DNA of 22,802 bases from an uncultured bacterium (GTDB lineage: Bacteria > Cyanobacteriota > Vampirovibrionia > Gastranaerophilales > Gastranaerophilaceae). Shown in pieces: positions 16,234 to 22,802 of the stretch. Numbering within the stretch: the first letter of the stretch is position 1; the number at the start of each line of letters is the position of its first letter. The stretch spans positions 1-22,802 of the forward strand of contig CASELB010000081.1 in assembly GCA_949288685.1 (NCBI GenBank). The letters run 5' to 3'. The position numbers and the translations under genes were made by a program. The notes under the pieces were generated by a model. It ran no database searches and was not told the DNA's origin. It saw nothing but the letters and a program-made list of their open reading frames with translations.

Positions 16234-16560
16234 ATGAATACAGTAACAATAATCGGCAGAGCGGGACAAGACGCTGAAATTAAATATTTTGAGTCAGGAA
16301 AAGTAAAGACATCTTTTTCTCTGGCTGTAAACCGCTGGGATTCACGAACAAAAGAAGAAGTAACTGACTGGTATAATATAGAAGTTTGGGATAAACAGGC
16401 AGAATTTGCAGGTGAATATATTAAGCGCGGCAGACAGGTAGCTGTTGACGGAAGAATCAGTATCAGCAAGTGGAATGACGCATCCGGTGATACCCGGGAA
16501 AGATATCTGGTAGTTGCAAACAACATTAGATTATTAGGCTCCAGAAGGGATGCTGAATAA
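16234..16560 (+). CDS. ssb: Single-stranded DNA-binding protein, short form without acidic tail
   Basis: 108-aa OB-fold protein binding single-stranded DNA during replication and repair. Recognisable segments are the start MNTVTIIGRAGQDAEIKY, then FSLAVNRW (28-35), DWYNIEVWDKQAEF (45-58) and RGRQVAVDGRI (65-75). It stops right after the last OB strand (NNIRLLGSRRDAE): the flexible linker and the D-D-I-P-F-like tip that recruits partners in most bacterial SSBs are absent. AAAGGAG precedes the ATG; the TAA shares its last A with the ATG of the next gene. It may be a specialised second SSB, or the lineage may do without the tail. Confidence 0.9.
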   Translation: MNTVTIIGRAGQDAEIKYFESGKVKTSFSLAVNRWDSRTKEEVTDWYNIEVWDKQAEFAGEYIKRGRQVAVDGRISISKWNDASGDTRERYLVVANNIRLLGSRRDAE

Positions 16561-17867
16561 TGTTTATATCTGATTTAATCGGTATAATTGCAGATGATTT
16601 GACCGGCGCAAATGACACTGCTCTTCAAATGCAGCAAAAGGGTGCCGTAACAAAAATTTTGTTGGCGGAGCAGGAACCGGAAGATTACGCACGCGAAAAT
16701 ACGCAGGCGTGGGCTATTTCCACCGAGAGCAGAAATTTGTCTCCTGAAGATGCGTATAACAGAGTTAAATCAGTTACAAATTTTTTAAAAGATAATTTTA
16801 ATTTTGAGTATTACTATAAAAAAATTGATTCTACATTAAGAGGTCACATTGCTATAGAAACGCTTACTGTGTTAAAGGAGTTGGAATACGATGCGGCTGT
16901 TGTAATACCTGCTTTCCCTGCAGAAGGCAGAATTACTGTAGGCGGTTACCATTTATTGAAAGGGCAGCCTATTTCAATGAGTGAAATGGCTATGGATCCG
17001 GTCTGCCCGATTTTAGAATCTCATATTCCTACTATGTTTAAAGAGCAGGTAGGTGAGGAGCATTCGGGAATTATAGGTATTATAGAACTAAAAACTGTGA
17101 TGAATGGCGCCGGTCCTATATTGAATAAGTTAAATGAATTAATTGAAGAAGGTAAAAAACTGATAGTTGTTGACGCTGTTTCTACGACGAACATAGAGCA
17201 AATAGTCCTTGCTATTAATAAATTGGAATATAAAATTTTACCTACAGGAACTGCAGCACTTGCAAAGGTTCTTGCAAATGTTTGGCTGGGGTCTATAAAA
17301 AATCATGAAGAAAAGTTAAAAATCCCGGCACTTCCTAAGCTGGTTCTTTCAGGAAGCGCAAATCCTGTTAGTATAAAACAGATAGAGCGCCTTGAACATT
17401 CAGATGATTTTCAAAATGTATATGTAATTTCCTTAAAGGCTGACGATATACTTAATAACAGACAATCAGTTATTGTGGAAAAAGTGTTGGATAGCCTCGG
17501 TAAAGATAATATTATAGTTGTCCATACATCAAATATTATGGATGATTATGATGAAGTAAGCGGGCTGATAACTGATGATGAAACAGACAAAACAATATTT
17601 TATCAAAGAATAACGGACTTTCTGGGATATATTGCACAGGAAATTTCACATATGCGTGATGTGATACTGATTACACTTGGCGGTGAAACATCTTATAAAT
17701 GCTGCAAAAATATAAATTCAATGGAACTTGATATTATTGATGAGGCAGCACCGGCTATTGCACTTACAAGAAACAGTCAAAAAAAGTGGATTGTAACTAA
17801 GTCCGGCAATTTAGGGAATGCCAATACTCTTGTTGATATTTTAAATTATTTGAAGACTCATGAATAA
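16560..17867 (+). CDS. Four-carbon acid sugar kinase family protein (DUF1537)
   Basis: 435-aa member of the DUF1537/OtnK/DtnK kinase family, which phosphorylates four-carbon acid sugars such as D-threonate or D-erythronate at O4. The N-terminal substrate domain shows IADDLTGANDT (10-20), KKIDSTLRGH (87-96) and PAFPAEGR. The C-terminal nucleotide domain shows LSGSANPVS and ITLGGETS. The ATG uses the last A of the ssb stop codon, and its end overlaps the next gene, a PdxA homologue, by 8 bp. Kinase plus PdxA2 is a known catabolic pair giving dihydroxyacetone phosphate and CO2; here the alternative substrate 4-hydroxythreonine, feeding vitamin B6 synthesis, is also possible because no transporter or sugar regulator is nearby. 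Confidence 0.88.
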   Translation: MFISDLIGIIADDLTGANDTALQMQQKGAVTKILLAEQEPEDYARENTQAWAISTESRNLSPEDAYNRVKSVTNFLKDNFNFEYYYKKIDSTLRGHIAIETLTVLKELEYDAAVVIPAFPAEGRITVGGYHLLKGQPISMSEMAMDPVCPILESHIPTMFKEQVGEEHSGIIGIIELKTVMNGAGPILNKLNELIEEGKKLIVVDAVSTTNIEQIVLAINKLEYKILPTGTAALAKVLANVWLGSIKNHEEKLKIPALPKLVLSGSANPVSIKQIERLEHSDDFQNVYVISLKADDILNNRQSVIVEKVLDSLGKDNIIVVHTSNIMDDYDEVSGLITDDETDKTIFYQRITDFLGYIAQEISHMRDVILITLGGETSYKCCKNINSMELDIIDEAAPAIALTRNSQKKWIVTKSGNLGNANTLVDILNYLKTHE

Positions 17868-18792
17868 TTATTCGGACAAAATAGCGATAACTACCGGTGA
17901 TCCTAACGGAATTGGTGCCGAAATAGTTATTAAAGCGTTAAATAAATTAAATTCTTTAAAAGACAAGTTTGTCATAGTAAGTAATAAAAAAGTGCTTAAT
18001 TTGAACGGTAAGCTGCCGGATGGGGTGGAAATAATTGATTTACCGTATTCAGGTAATGTGAATGCCGGTTGTGATACGGCAGAAGGCGGTGATTTTTCTT
18101 TCAGACAACTTGAAACGGTATGTAGTATAAAGCCTGCTAAGATAGTAACCGCGCCGGTGTCCAAAAAGGCAATGCATTTAGCCGGTCATATTTTTAACGG
18201 ACAGACAGAGGTGCTTGAATATTTCCTAAAGAAAGGTAACAGTCATGCAGAAATGCTTTTTCTTTGTAATGATTTTAGAGTTTTGCTGCTTACAAGGCAT
18301 ATAGCATTGAGGGATATAAATATTACTTATGATTTAGTTTGTTCAAAAGTCAGAACCCTTAATAATTTTTTTACAGAGCATACAAATATAAAAACGCCGC
18401 ATATTGCTTTGTGCGCACTAAATCCGCATGCAGGGGAAAATGGTATATTGGGAAGGGAAGAAACTGATGTTTTAAATCCTGCTGCTGCATCTCTCAGGGC
18501 GGAAGGTATTAATATTGATGATGCGGTAAGTGCAGACATTTTAATGGCAAATGCTTTGCGACATTCAATTCAAAATATTAAACAACCTTATGATTGTTAT
18601 GTTGCGATGTATCACGATCAAGGATTAATACCGGTGAAGGCTGCGGGCAGAGATATAGCTGTAAATATGACAATAGGCTTGGATATTGTAAGAACATCAC
18701 CGGCTCACGGAACAGCGTATGATATAGCAGGTAAAGGTGTTGCATCCGAAGAGTCTATGATATCAGCGATAAATGCGGCGATGAATGTATAA
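17860..18792 (+). CDS. pdxA: PdxA-family 4-phospho-hydroxyacid dehydrogenase
   Basis: 310 aa, homologous to 4-hydroxythreonine-4-phosphate dehydrogenase, an NAD-dependent oxidative decarboxylase of vitamin B6 synthesis. TTGDPNGIGAE (11-21) opens the protein. The three metal histidines correspond to H147 (LTRHIALRD), H190 (LNPHAGENG) and H252 (MYHDQGL). The usual GHTE substrate motif reads GQTE (Q115), an uncommon change that may signal a different substrate. The overlap with the DUF1537 kinase suggests the PdxA2 type acting on 4-phospho-threonate or -erythronate. True PdxA and PdxA2 cannot be separated by eye, so the symbol is for the family. A 9-bp inverted repeat spans its stop codon. Confidence 0.87.
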   Translation: MNNYSDKIAITTGDPNGIGAEIVIKALNKLNSLKDKFVIVSNKKVLNLNGKLPDGVEIIDLPYSGNVNAGCDTAEGGDFSFRQLETVCSIKPAKIVTAPVSKKAMHLAGHIFNGQTEVLEYFLKKGNSHAEMLFLCNDFRVLLLTRHIALRDINITYDLVCSKVRTLNNFFTEHTNIKTPHIALCALNPHAGENGILGREETDVLNPAAASLRAEGINIDDAVSADILMANALRHSIQNIKQPYDCYVAMYHDQGLIPVKAAGRDIAVNMTIGLDIVRTSPAHGTAYDIAGKGVASEESMISAINAAMNV

Positions 18793-18807
18793 ATTTACAT
18801 TTATACA
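18786..18807. repeat. Perfect 9-bp inverted repeat across the pdxA stop codon
   Basis: TGTATAAAT (18786-18794), spacer TTAC, then ATTTATACA (18799-18807). The TAA of pdxA lies in the left arm. It is AT-only apart from the outer G/C and has no directly adjacent T run, so it is more like an operator-type dyad or mRNA 3'-end hairpin than a classical terminator. A T7 run at 18827-18833 lies 19 bases further on. Confidence 0.5.
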
Positions 18808-18877
18808 CACTTCATTGAATAGAAAATTTTTTTAGGTTACGCTAATTAAGTGATACTAGTTAAACGCGGGTATAGAA

Positions 18878-19768
18878 ATGGATAACGGTTCTATTGAAAA
18901 CGGATTTATAGTAGACCTGAGCAACGCTAAAAATACATCTCAATTGATTTATGAATTGAGTTCAATTTTGGATTTGCCCGAGGCAAGAAATAAAAAAATA
19001 TGTTTAAAACTTGGTGATACTGATTTAAATCAATCACAATTATTGAGTATAAAAGCTCTAATTGATTCAATGCAGGGAGAAATAGGCTTGATTGATACAG
19101 CCTCGGAACAAACTAAGGCTGCGGCTGAAAATCTTTCAATTCTTGTTTCAGAGCTTAAGAATGAAATAGATGTTGATACCGAGCAAACAACTACGCCTGA
19201 AGAAATTGATACAGTTTTAGGAATAGTTACCACTGTTGATGAAAACAATGAAGAAACTCAGGGTGATATACCATTAACGCCGATAGCTGATTTTAGCGAG
19301 GTTGCAGAAGCCGGTGGGCTGGTATTAAATGGTGATAGTAAATATGTAATGATGGATACAACAGGGATTTTACCGGATGATCAGAAAAATCATGAAGAAA
19401 ATCCTGAAACTCTGCCGACGCTATATCTTAACAGAACTTTGCGGTCCGGTCAGACTATAAGCTATGAAGGAAATATTTTCATAGTTGGTGATGTTCACCC
19501 GGGTAGTGAATTAATAGCGAAAGGTGATATTACTGTCTGGGGAATTTTAGGCGGTATAGCACATGCTGGGGCGCACGGTAATGTTAATGCTAAGGTTCGT
19601 GCTCTTAAACTGAATGCAATTCAGTTAAGAATAGCAGGTTTGTATGCAAGAAGAAATGATACATACAATGTGCCTTATGTTCAGAAATCAAACGAATTTA
19701 CGCCAGAAGTGGCTGTATTGGAAAATAACAGTATTGTAATTTATAAAAAACTAAGGAGAGACGAATGA
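18878..19768 (+). CDS. minC: Septum site-determining protein MinC
   Basis: FtsZ-ring inhibitor that works with MinD at the membrane to keep division at mid-cell. 296 aa. The C-terminal beta-helix that binds MinD is clear at about 181-255: TLYLNRTLRSGQ, GNIFIVGDVHPGSEL, GDITVWGILGGIAHAGAHG and the RALKLNAIQLRIAG segment. Residues 1-100 fit the divergent FtsZ-inhibiting N domain. A long acidic linker (about 100-175) makes the protein larger than the ~230 aa of E. coli. The ribosome site is weak (only GCGGG ahead of ATG 18878), and the 85-bp gap shows no convincing promoter beyond a GATACT at 18852. It overlaps minD by 4 bp (ATGA). Confidence 0.95.
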   Translation: MDNGSIENGFIVDLSNAKNTSQLIYELSSILDLPEARNKKICLKLGDTDLNQSQLLSIKALIDSMQGEIGLIDTASEQTKAAAENLSILVSELKNEIDVDTEQTTTPEEIDTVLGIVTTVDENNEETQGDIPLTPIADFSEVAEAGGLVLNGDSKYVMMDTTGILPDDQKNHEENPETLPTLYLNRTLRSGQTISYEGNIFIVGDVHPGSELIAKGDITVWGILGGIAHAGAHGNVNAKVRALKLNAIQLRIAGLYARRNDTYNVPYVQKSNEFTPEVAVLENNSIVIYKKLRRDE

Positions 19769-20589
19769 GCGGTCGTGTAATAGTTATTACGTCGGGAAAG
19801 GGCGGAGTAGGAAAAACAACTACCAGCGCCAATATCGGAACTGCACTGGCTAAAGCCGGTAATAAAGTTGTTCTTATCGATACGGATATCGGTTTAAGAA
19901 ACCTTGATTTACTTCTGGGGTTGGAAAACAGGATTGTTTATACAATTGTGGATGTTGTTGAAGAACGCTGCAAATTGAAACAGGCTCTTGTAAAGGATAA
20001 GAAAAACCCGAATCTTTCTCTGCTTGCTGCCGCTCAAACACGTGATAAGTCAGCAGTATCGCAGGAGCAGCTTAAAGATATATGTGAAAAACTAAAAAAA
20101 GACAACGATTTTATTCTCGTTGATTGTCCGGCAGGTATTGAGCAAGGATTTCAGAATGCCGTTGCCGGAGCGTCGGAAGCGATAGTTGTTACGACACCTG
20201 AAATGTCAGCAATAAGAGATGCTGATAGAATTATTGGTCTGCTGGCTGCGAGAGAAGAAATTGAAAGCTATAAACTGTTATTAAACAGGGTTAGACCGAA
20301 TTTGATTGCAACAAACGATATGATGAGCGTTGAAGATGTTGTGGAACTTCTTGCCTGCGACTTGATAGGTATTATTCCTGAAGATACGGGGATTATTTCA
20401 TCTACGAACAAAGGTGACCCGATTGTAAATGACGAAAAATCGTTAGCCGGACAAGCGTACCGGAATGTTGCAAGACGTATTATGGGAGAAGAAGTTGAAT
20501 TCTTAAACCTTGAAGAAGATAAAAATATAATAGGTAAGATTAAAAACTTCTTTGAAAAAACTATTAAAGAAATAAAGGCTAAAATATAG
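19765..20589 (+). CDS. minD: Septum site-determining ATPase MinD
   Basis: Membrane-cycling ParA/MinD ATPase that recruits MinC and is released by MinE. 274 aa. The deviant Walker A, SGKGGVGKTT, includes the signature K12 and K17; switch I DTDIGLRNLDLLLGLE and Walker B ILVDCPAGIEQG follow. The C-terminal residues 255-274 form an amphipathic Lys/Phe/Ile helix (IGKIKNFFEKTIKEIKAKI), the membrane-targeting sequence. AAGGAG lies just inside the end of minC. The gap to minE is 15 bp. Confidence 0.97.
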   Translation: MSGRVIVITSGKGGVGKTTTSANIGTALAKAGNKVVLIDTDIGLRNLDLLLGLENRIVYTIVDVVEERCKLKQALVKDKKNPNLSLLAAAQTRDKSAVSQEQLKDICEKLKKDNDFILVDCPAGIEQGFQNAVAGASEAIVVTTPEMSAIRDADRIIGLLAAREEIESYKLLLNRVRPNLIATNDMMSVEDVVELLACDLIGIIPEDTGIISSTNKGDPIVNDEKSLAGQAYRNVARRIMGEEVEFLNLEEDKNIIGKIKNFFEKTIKEIKAKI

Positions 20590-20604
20590 GTGAGGTTAAG
20601 GGAG

Positions 20605-21159
20605 ATGAGTTTTTTTACTGATTTTTATAATAAGGTTTTCAGCTTCTTTAAGCCTCAGGAAAATGTGGAAAGCAATGTTAAAGATGTTGCAAGAAGCCGT
20701 TTGAAATTAGTCTTAATGCAAGACAGGACAAATCTTACACCCAAAATTTTAGAACAAATGCGCGGTGAATTAATTGATTTGTTGTCTAAGTATGTAGAGC
20801 TGGATAAAGAACTTCTTGAACTTAATTTTGAACAGGAAGGCGATCAGGTTGCACTAATGCTTTCTATACCTGTAATCCGTGCTAAAGACGAAAAAGAAAT
20901 AGAAGAGGCTATTAAGAAAGACGCATTGCTTAAAGGTATTAAACTTGCAGATGATGAAGATGAGCCGGATGAGACATCGGAAGAAAGTGAAGTAACTTCT
21001 GAAAATGGAGAAGAGATTACTCAAACGGCGGAAGAGGGTGAATCTGTATCAGGAGAAGAAAATCAAGAATCCGCAGCGGATAATAATGAGGAGCAAGCGG
21101 CAGTTGAGAATGAGCAGACAGAGTCGTCTGATAATGAAAGTTCGCCTGAAGCTGTATAA
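20605..21159 (+). CDS. minE: Cell division topological specificity factor MinE with long acidic tail
   Basis: Activates MinD ATPase and confines MinC-MinD to the poles. The ATG at 20605 is chosen over a GTG at 20590 because AGGTGAGG (20588-20595) lies 9 nt ahead and the protein then starts with the usual amphipathic membrane helix (MSFFTDFYNKVFSFF). The anti-MinCD and topological domain is clear at 28-92 (ARSRLKLVLMQDR, LDLLSKY-like segment, then VALMLSIPVIR). The protein is 184 aa against about 90 for most MinE: from about residue 115 a tail of roughly 70 residues has 22 Glu and 6 Asp and no Lys or Arg. The reading frame through the tail is clean and ends at the operon terminator. Confidence 0.93.
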   Translation: MSFFTDFYNKVFSFFKPQENVESNVKDVARSRLKLVLMQDRTNLTPKILEQMRGELIDLLSKYVELDKELLELNFEQEGDQVALMLSIPVIRAKDEKEIEEAIKKDALLKGIKLADDEDEPDETSEESEVTSENGEEITQTAEEGESVSGEENQESAADNNEEQAAVENEQTESSDNESSPEAV

Positions 21160-21161
21160 TT

Positions 21162-21193
21162 AAAAGAGACGCTTTTTAAAGCGTCTCTTTTTT
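21162..21193. terminator. Strong bidirectional terminator after minE
   Basis: Arms AAAAGAGACGCTTT (21162-21175) and AAAGCGTCTCTTTT (21178-21191) can form up to 14 bp, with a T run to 21193 and an A run on the other side. It sits between minE and the convergent membrane-protein gene and can serve both. Confidence 0.93.
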
Positions 21194-21197
21194 ATCC

Positions 21198-21536
21198 TTA
21201 TTTTCTGTCAGGAGCCGGTGGCGGAAGTTGTCTTTGCACCTTTTCAGGCGGATTAAATCGTTTATCATCCATTTTTATCCTATGTGGTGCCGGTCTGTCA
21301 CACTGAAAATGTTTTTTGAAATGATGTTCAGGCATTCCTCTGTGGTGAAATTGCGCCATTGGTGCAGGCGCCATCATCCCCCATCCGTACGGACACGGCG
21401 GGAACTTGGGCTTCATAATCTGCCCCATTAAGATTAAAGCAAGAAGGCAGCCTATAAATGAGCCGCACACAATAATAAGGAATTGCTTAACACTGCTTTT
21501 TTTGATTTCATAAAATTCTTTTTGTTCTTCACTCAT
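21198..21536 (-). CDS. Small membrane protein with His/Pro/Met-rich tail
   Basis: 112 aa from the ATG at 21536, preceded by AAAGGA 8 nt ahead; an upstream in-frame ATG at 21593 would add 19 residues but has no such site. A charged N terminus (1-18) is followed by one membrane helix (about 19-41, FLIIVCGSFIGCLLALILMG). A tail of about 70 residues follows with clustered Pro, Met, His and two Cys (GWGMMAPAPM, FHHRGMPEHHFKKHF). I do not recognise the family. The tail composition suggests metal contact or a disordered wall-facing segment, which is inference. With this topology the tail would most simply lie outside the cytoplasm. Confidence 0.75.
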   Translation of the reverse strand: MSEEQKEFYEIKKSSVKQFLIIVCGSFIGCLLALILMGQIMKPKFPPCPYGWGMMAPAPMAQFHHRGMPEHHFKKHFQCDRPAPHRIKMDDKRFNPPEKVQRQLPPPAPDRK

Positions 21537-21647
21537 AAAAATATCCTTTCTTTTTGTACACTCACATAACGATGTTATAAATAAAAAGTTCATTTATATT
21601 ATTAAAATTCGCCTTTACATTTCTTAATAATTAGTGTGTTTGTATGG

Positions 21648-21676
21648 TTGAAAAGGATGAAAATGTGGAATATAAT
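21648..21676 (+). promoter_or_regulatory. Consensus sigma70-type promoter of fliD
   Basis: TTGAAA (21648-21653), a 17-bp spacer and a perfect TATAAT (21671-21676). Predicted start is near 21683, giving a leader of about 35 nt that includes AGGAAGGA (21702-21709). Confidence 0.75.
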
Positions 21677-21717
21677 ATTTATACATGGATGAAATGTAAT
21701 TAGGAAGGAACTATAAG

Positions 21718-22802
21718 ATGACAATATCATTCAGCGGTTTAGCTTCAGGTTTAGATACAGACTCTTGGGTTAGTGCGCTCGTATCTGTAAAACAGTTGGG
21801 TGTTACTTCTTTACAAAATCAGTTGTCTGCATTAAATGAAAGCAAAACGACGCTTTCTAATTTGAAGTCTTCGTTTACTAACTTTCAAACAGCGTTACAG
21901 GCGCTGACAGATTCTATATATAGTTCATCATCTGATATTTTTGCTGCAAATGTTGCAACTTCAAGTGATGAGAGTGTATTTACGGCAACTGTTACTACTG
22001 ATGCTATTCGTGATACTTATGATATTACAGTAAAGCAACTTGCAACTATGACATCAGCACAATCAATTGAAGCTGCCAGTGAAGTTGCAGACGGAAATAC
22101 CCGATTATCTGATTTAGGTATTCAAGCCGGCTCATTTACTGTTTATGTTGATGGCGTAAGAACGGAAATTAATATTGATGAAAATGATACAGTGGCTAAT
22201 TTGCAATCAAGGTTAAGCTCTGCAGGCGCGGAATTGACTATTGACCCTGATACAGGAATTTTATCTATTGCTGCTGCTGATTCCGGCGCAGAATTAAGGA
22301 TAGGTGCTAACACTGATACTTCTAATTTCGTTTCTTTACTTGGTTTAGAAATTAACGAAGACGGTGTATATCAGTCGGCATCGTCTGTCTATAAAGTTAC
22401 AGGCTCAACTGTATTAACAGATGCAAATGCGGGCTTTACTTCACAAATTACCGAAGGTACATTCACTATCGGTAATGCAACATTTACTATAGATTCAAAT
22501 ACAACTCTGGATAATATTATTTCTCAAATTAATAATAATCCGGATTCTAACGTATTTGCGTCTTGGGATGCAGCAAATGGTAAACTTGTACTTCGTTCAG
22601 CGGTTGAAGGTTCATCTTATATAAATGTTCAAGCGGGAACAAGTAATTTTACCGATGTTATGGGGTTAACCTTAACCGAACGCGATAGCAGTAATAATAT
22701 TACGTCTACTAAATTATTAACTGCAGCGCAAGAGTTAGGTAAAAATGCTATTGTTAATATTAACGGTACAGATATTACATCTACTTCTAATACTGTTACT
22801 GC
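21718..22802 (+). CDS. fliD: Flagellar hook-associated protein 2, filament cap (3' end outside window)
   Basis: FliD caps the flagellar filament and guides flagellin assembly. Start ATG 21718 lies 8 nt after AGGAAGGA. The first 361 residues are in the window and the frame is still open at the right edge. The N terminus ISFSGLASGLDTDSWVSALV is the FliD signature, followed by a coiled segment (about 20-60) and Ser/Thr-rich beta regions. Close to the edge, NAIVNINGTDITSTSNTV (about residues 341-358) is the flagellin hook IN motif found in FliD. No signal peptide is present, as expected for export through the flagellar apparatus. It implies a motile cell or at least retention of flagellar genes. 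Neighbouring flagellar genes, if any, lie to the right. Confidence 0.93.
   Translation, partial: MTISFSGLASGLDTDSWVSALVSVKQLGVTSLQNQLSALNESKTTLSNLKSSFTNFQTALQALTDSIYSSSSDIFAANVATSSDESVFTATVTTDAIRDTYDITVKQLATMTSAQSIEAASEVADGNTRLSDLGIQAGSFTVYVDGVRTEINIDENDTVANLQSRLSSAGAELTIDPDTGILSIAAADSGAELRIGANTDTSNFVSLLGLEINEDGVYQSASSVYKVTGSTVLTDANAGFTSQITEGTFTIGNATFTIDSNTTLDNIISQINNNPDSNVFASWDAANGKLVLRSAVEGSSYINVQAGTSNFTDVMGLTLTERDSSNNITSTKLLTAAQELGKNAIVNINGTDITSTSNTVT

Noticed and set aside
16200..16526. 108-aa minus-strand frame opposite ssb
   Set aside because: ssb is secure on the plus strand; the antisense frame has no motif or ribosome site.
18829..18857. Promoter for minCDE from TTTTTT and GATACT
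   Set aside because: The -35 is just part of a T run and the -10 is poor; not strong enough to report as a feature.
1..22802. tRNA, rRNA, CRISPR array, insertion sequence or prophage core genes
   Set aside because: Looked for cloverleaf-like tRNA sequence, regularly spaced repeats, transposase motifs and terminal repeats on both strands; none seen. The giant protein alone does not show a mobile element.

Overview
The window is a stretch of bacterial chromosome with low GC (about 35% by eye), standard stop codons, strong Shine-Dalgarno sites and dense operons. A cyanobacterial-type minCDE cluster, flagellar fliD, GAF/HD-GYP and LuxR-type regulators, a pentapeptide-repeat protein and a very large helical protein with a RelA/SpoT-like end together suggest a gut-type Gastranaerophilales/Melainabacteria (Vampirovibrionia) genome. 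This placement is inferred from gene content and style; no marker search was possible.

Layout. (1) 1-4857 is the 3' part of a giant gene that enters from the left. It codes for at least 1618 residues: a long helical body, a cysteine-rich globular segment and, near the C terminus, the motif series of a RelA/SpoT (p)ppGpp-synthetase fold. Its first ~80 bases are strikingly GC-rich. (2) 4902-5318 is a small unknown gene with its own promoter. (3) 5499-9360 is a housekeeping operon, gyrB-adk-map, closed by a strong bidirectional terminator shared with a convergent family 2 glycosyltransferase (9399-10085, minus strand). (4) 10183-15135 is a tight signalling operon: GAF-HD-GYP protein, secreted TPR protein, two response regulators without a kinase, and a very acidic pentapeptide-repeat protein. 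It meets a small glutaredoxin (minus strand) tail to tail with a 4-bp overlap. (5) 15473-18792 is yebC-ssb-DUF1537 kinase-pdxA. (6) 18878-21159 is minC-minD-minE, ending in a strong terminator. (7) 21198-21536 (minus) is a small membrane protein with a His/Pro/Met-rich tail. (8) fliD starts at 21718 behind a consensus sigma70-type promoter and runs off the right edge.

How the genes work together. gyrB, adk and map are core growth functions. The operon at 10183-15135 looks like a c-di-GMP/phospho-relay output module whose sensor kinase lies elsewhere. The DUF1537 kinase and PdxA homologue form a recognised kinase/dehydrogenase pair for 4-phospho acid-sugar or hydroxythreonine chemistry. MinCDE places the division septum; the MinE here carries a long acidic tail. 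The two most unusual items are the RelA/SpoT-like domain in the giant protein and the kinase-less regulator operon.

No tRNA, rRNA, CRISPR array, insertion sequence or attachment site was seen. No stretch longer than 300 bases lacks a gene.
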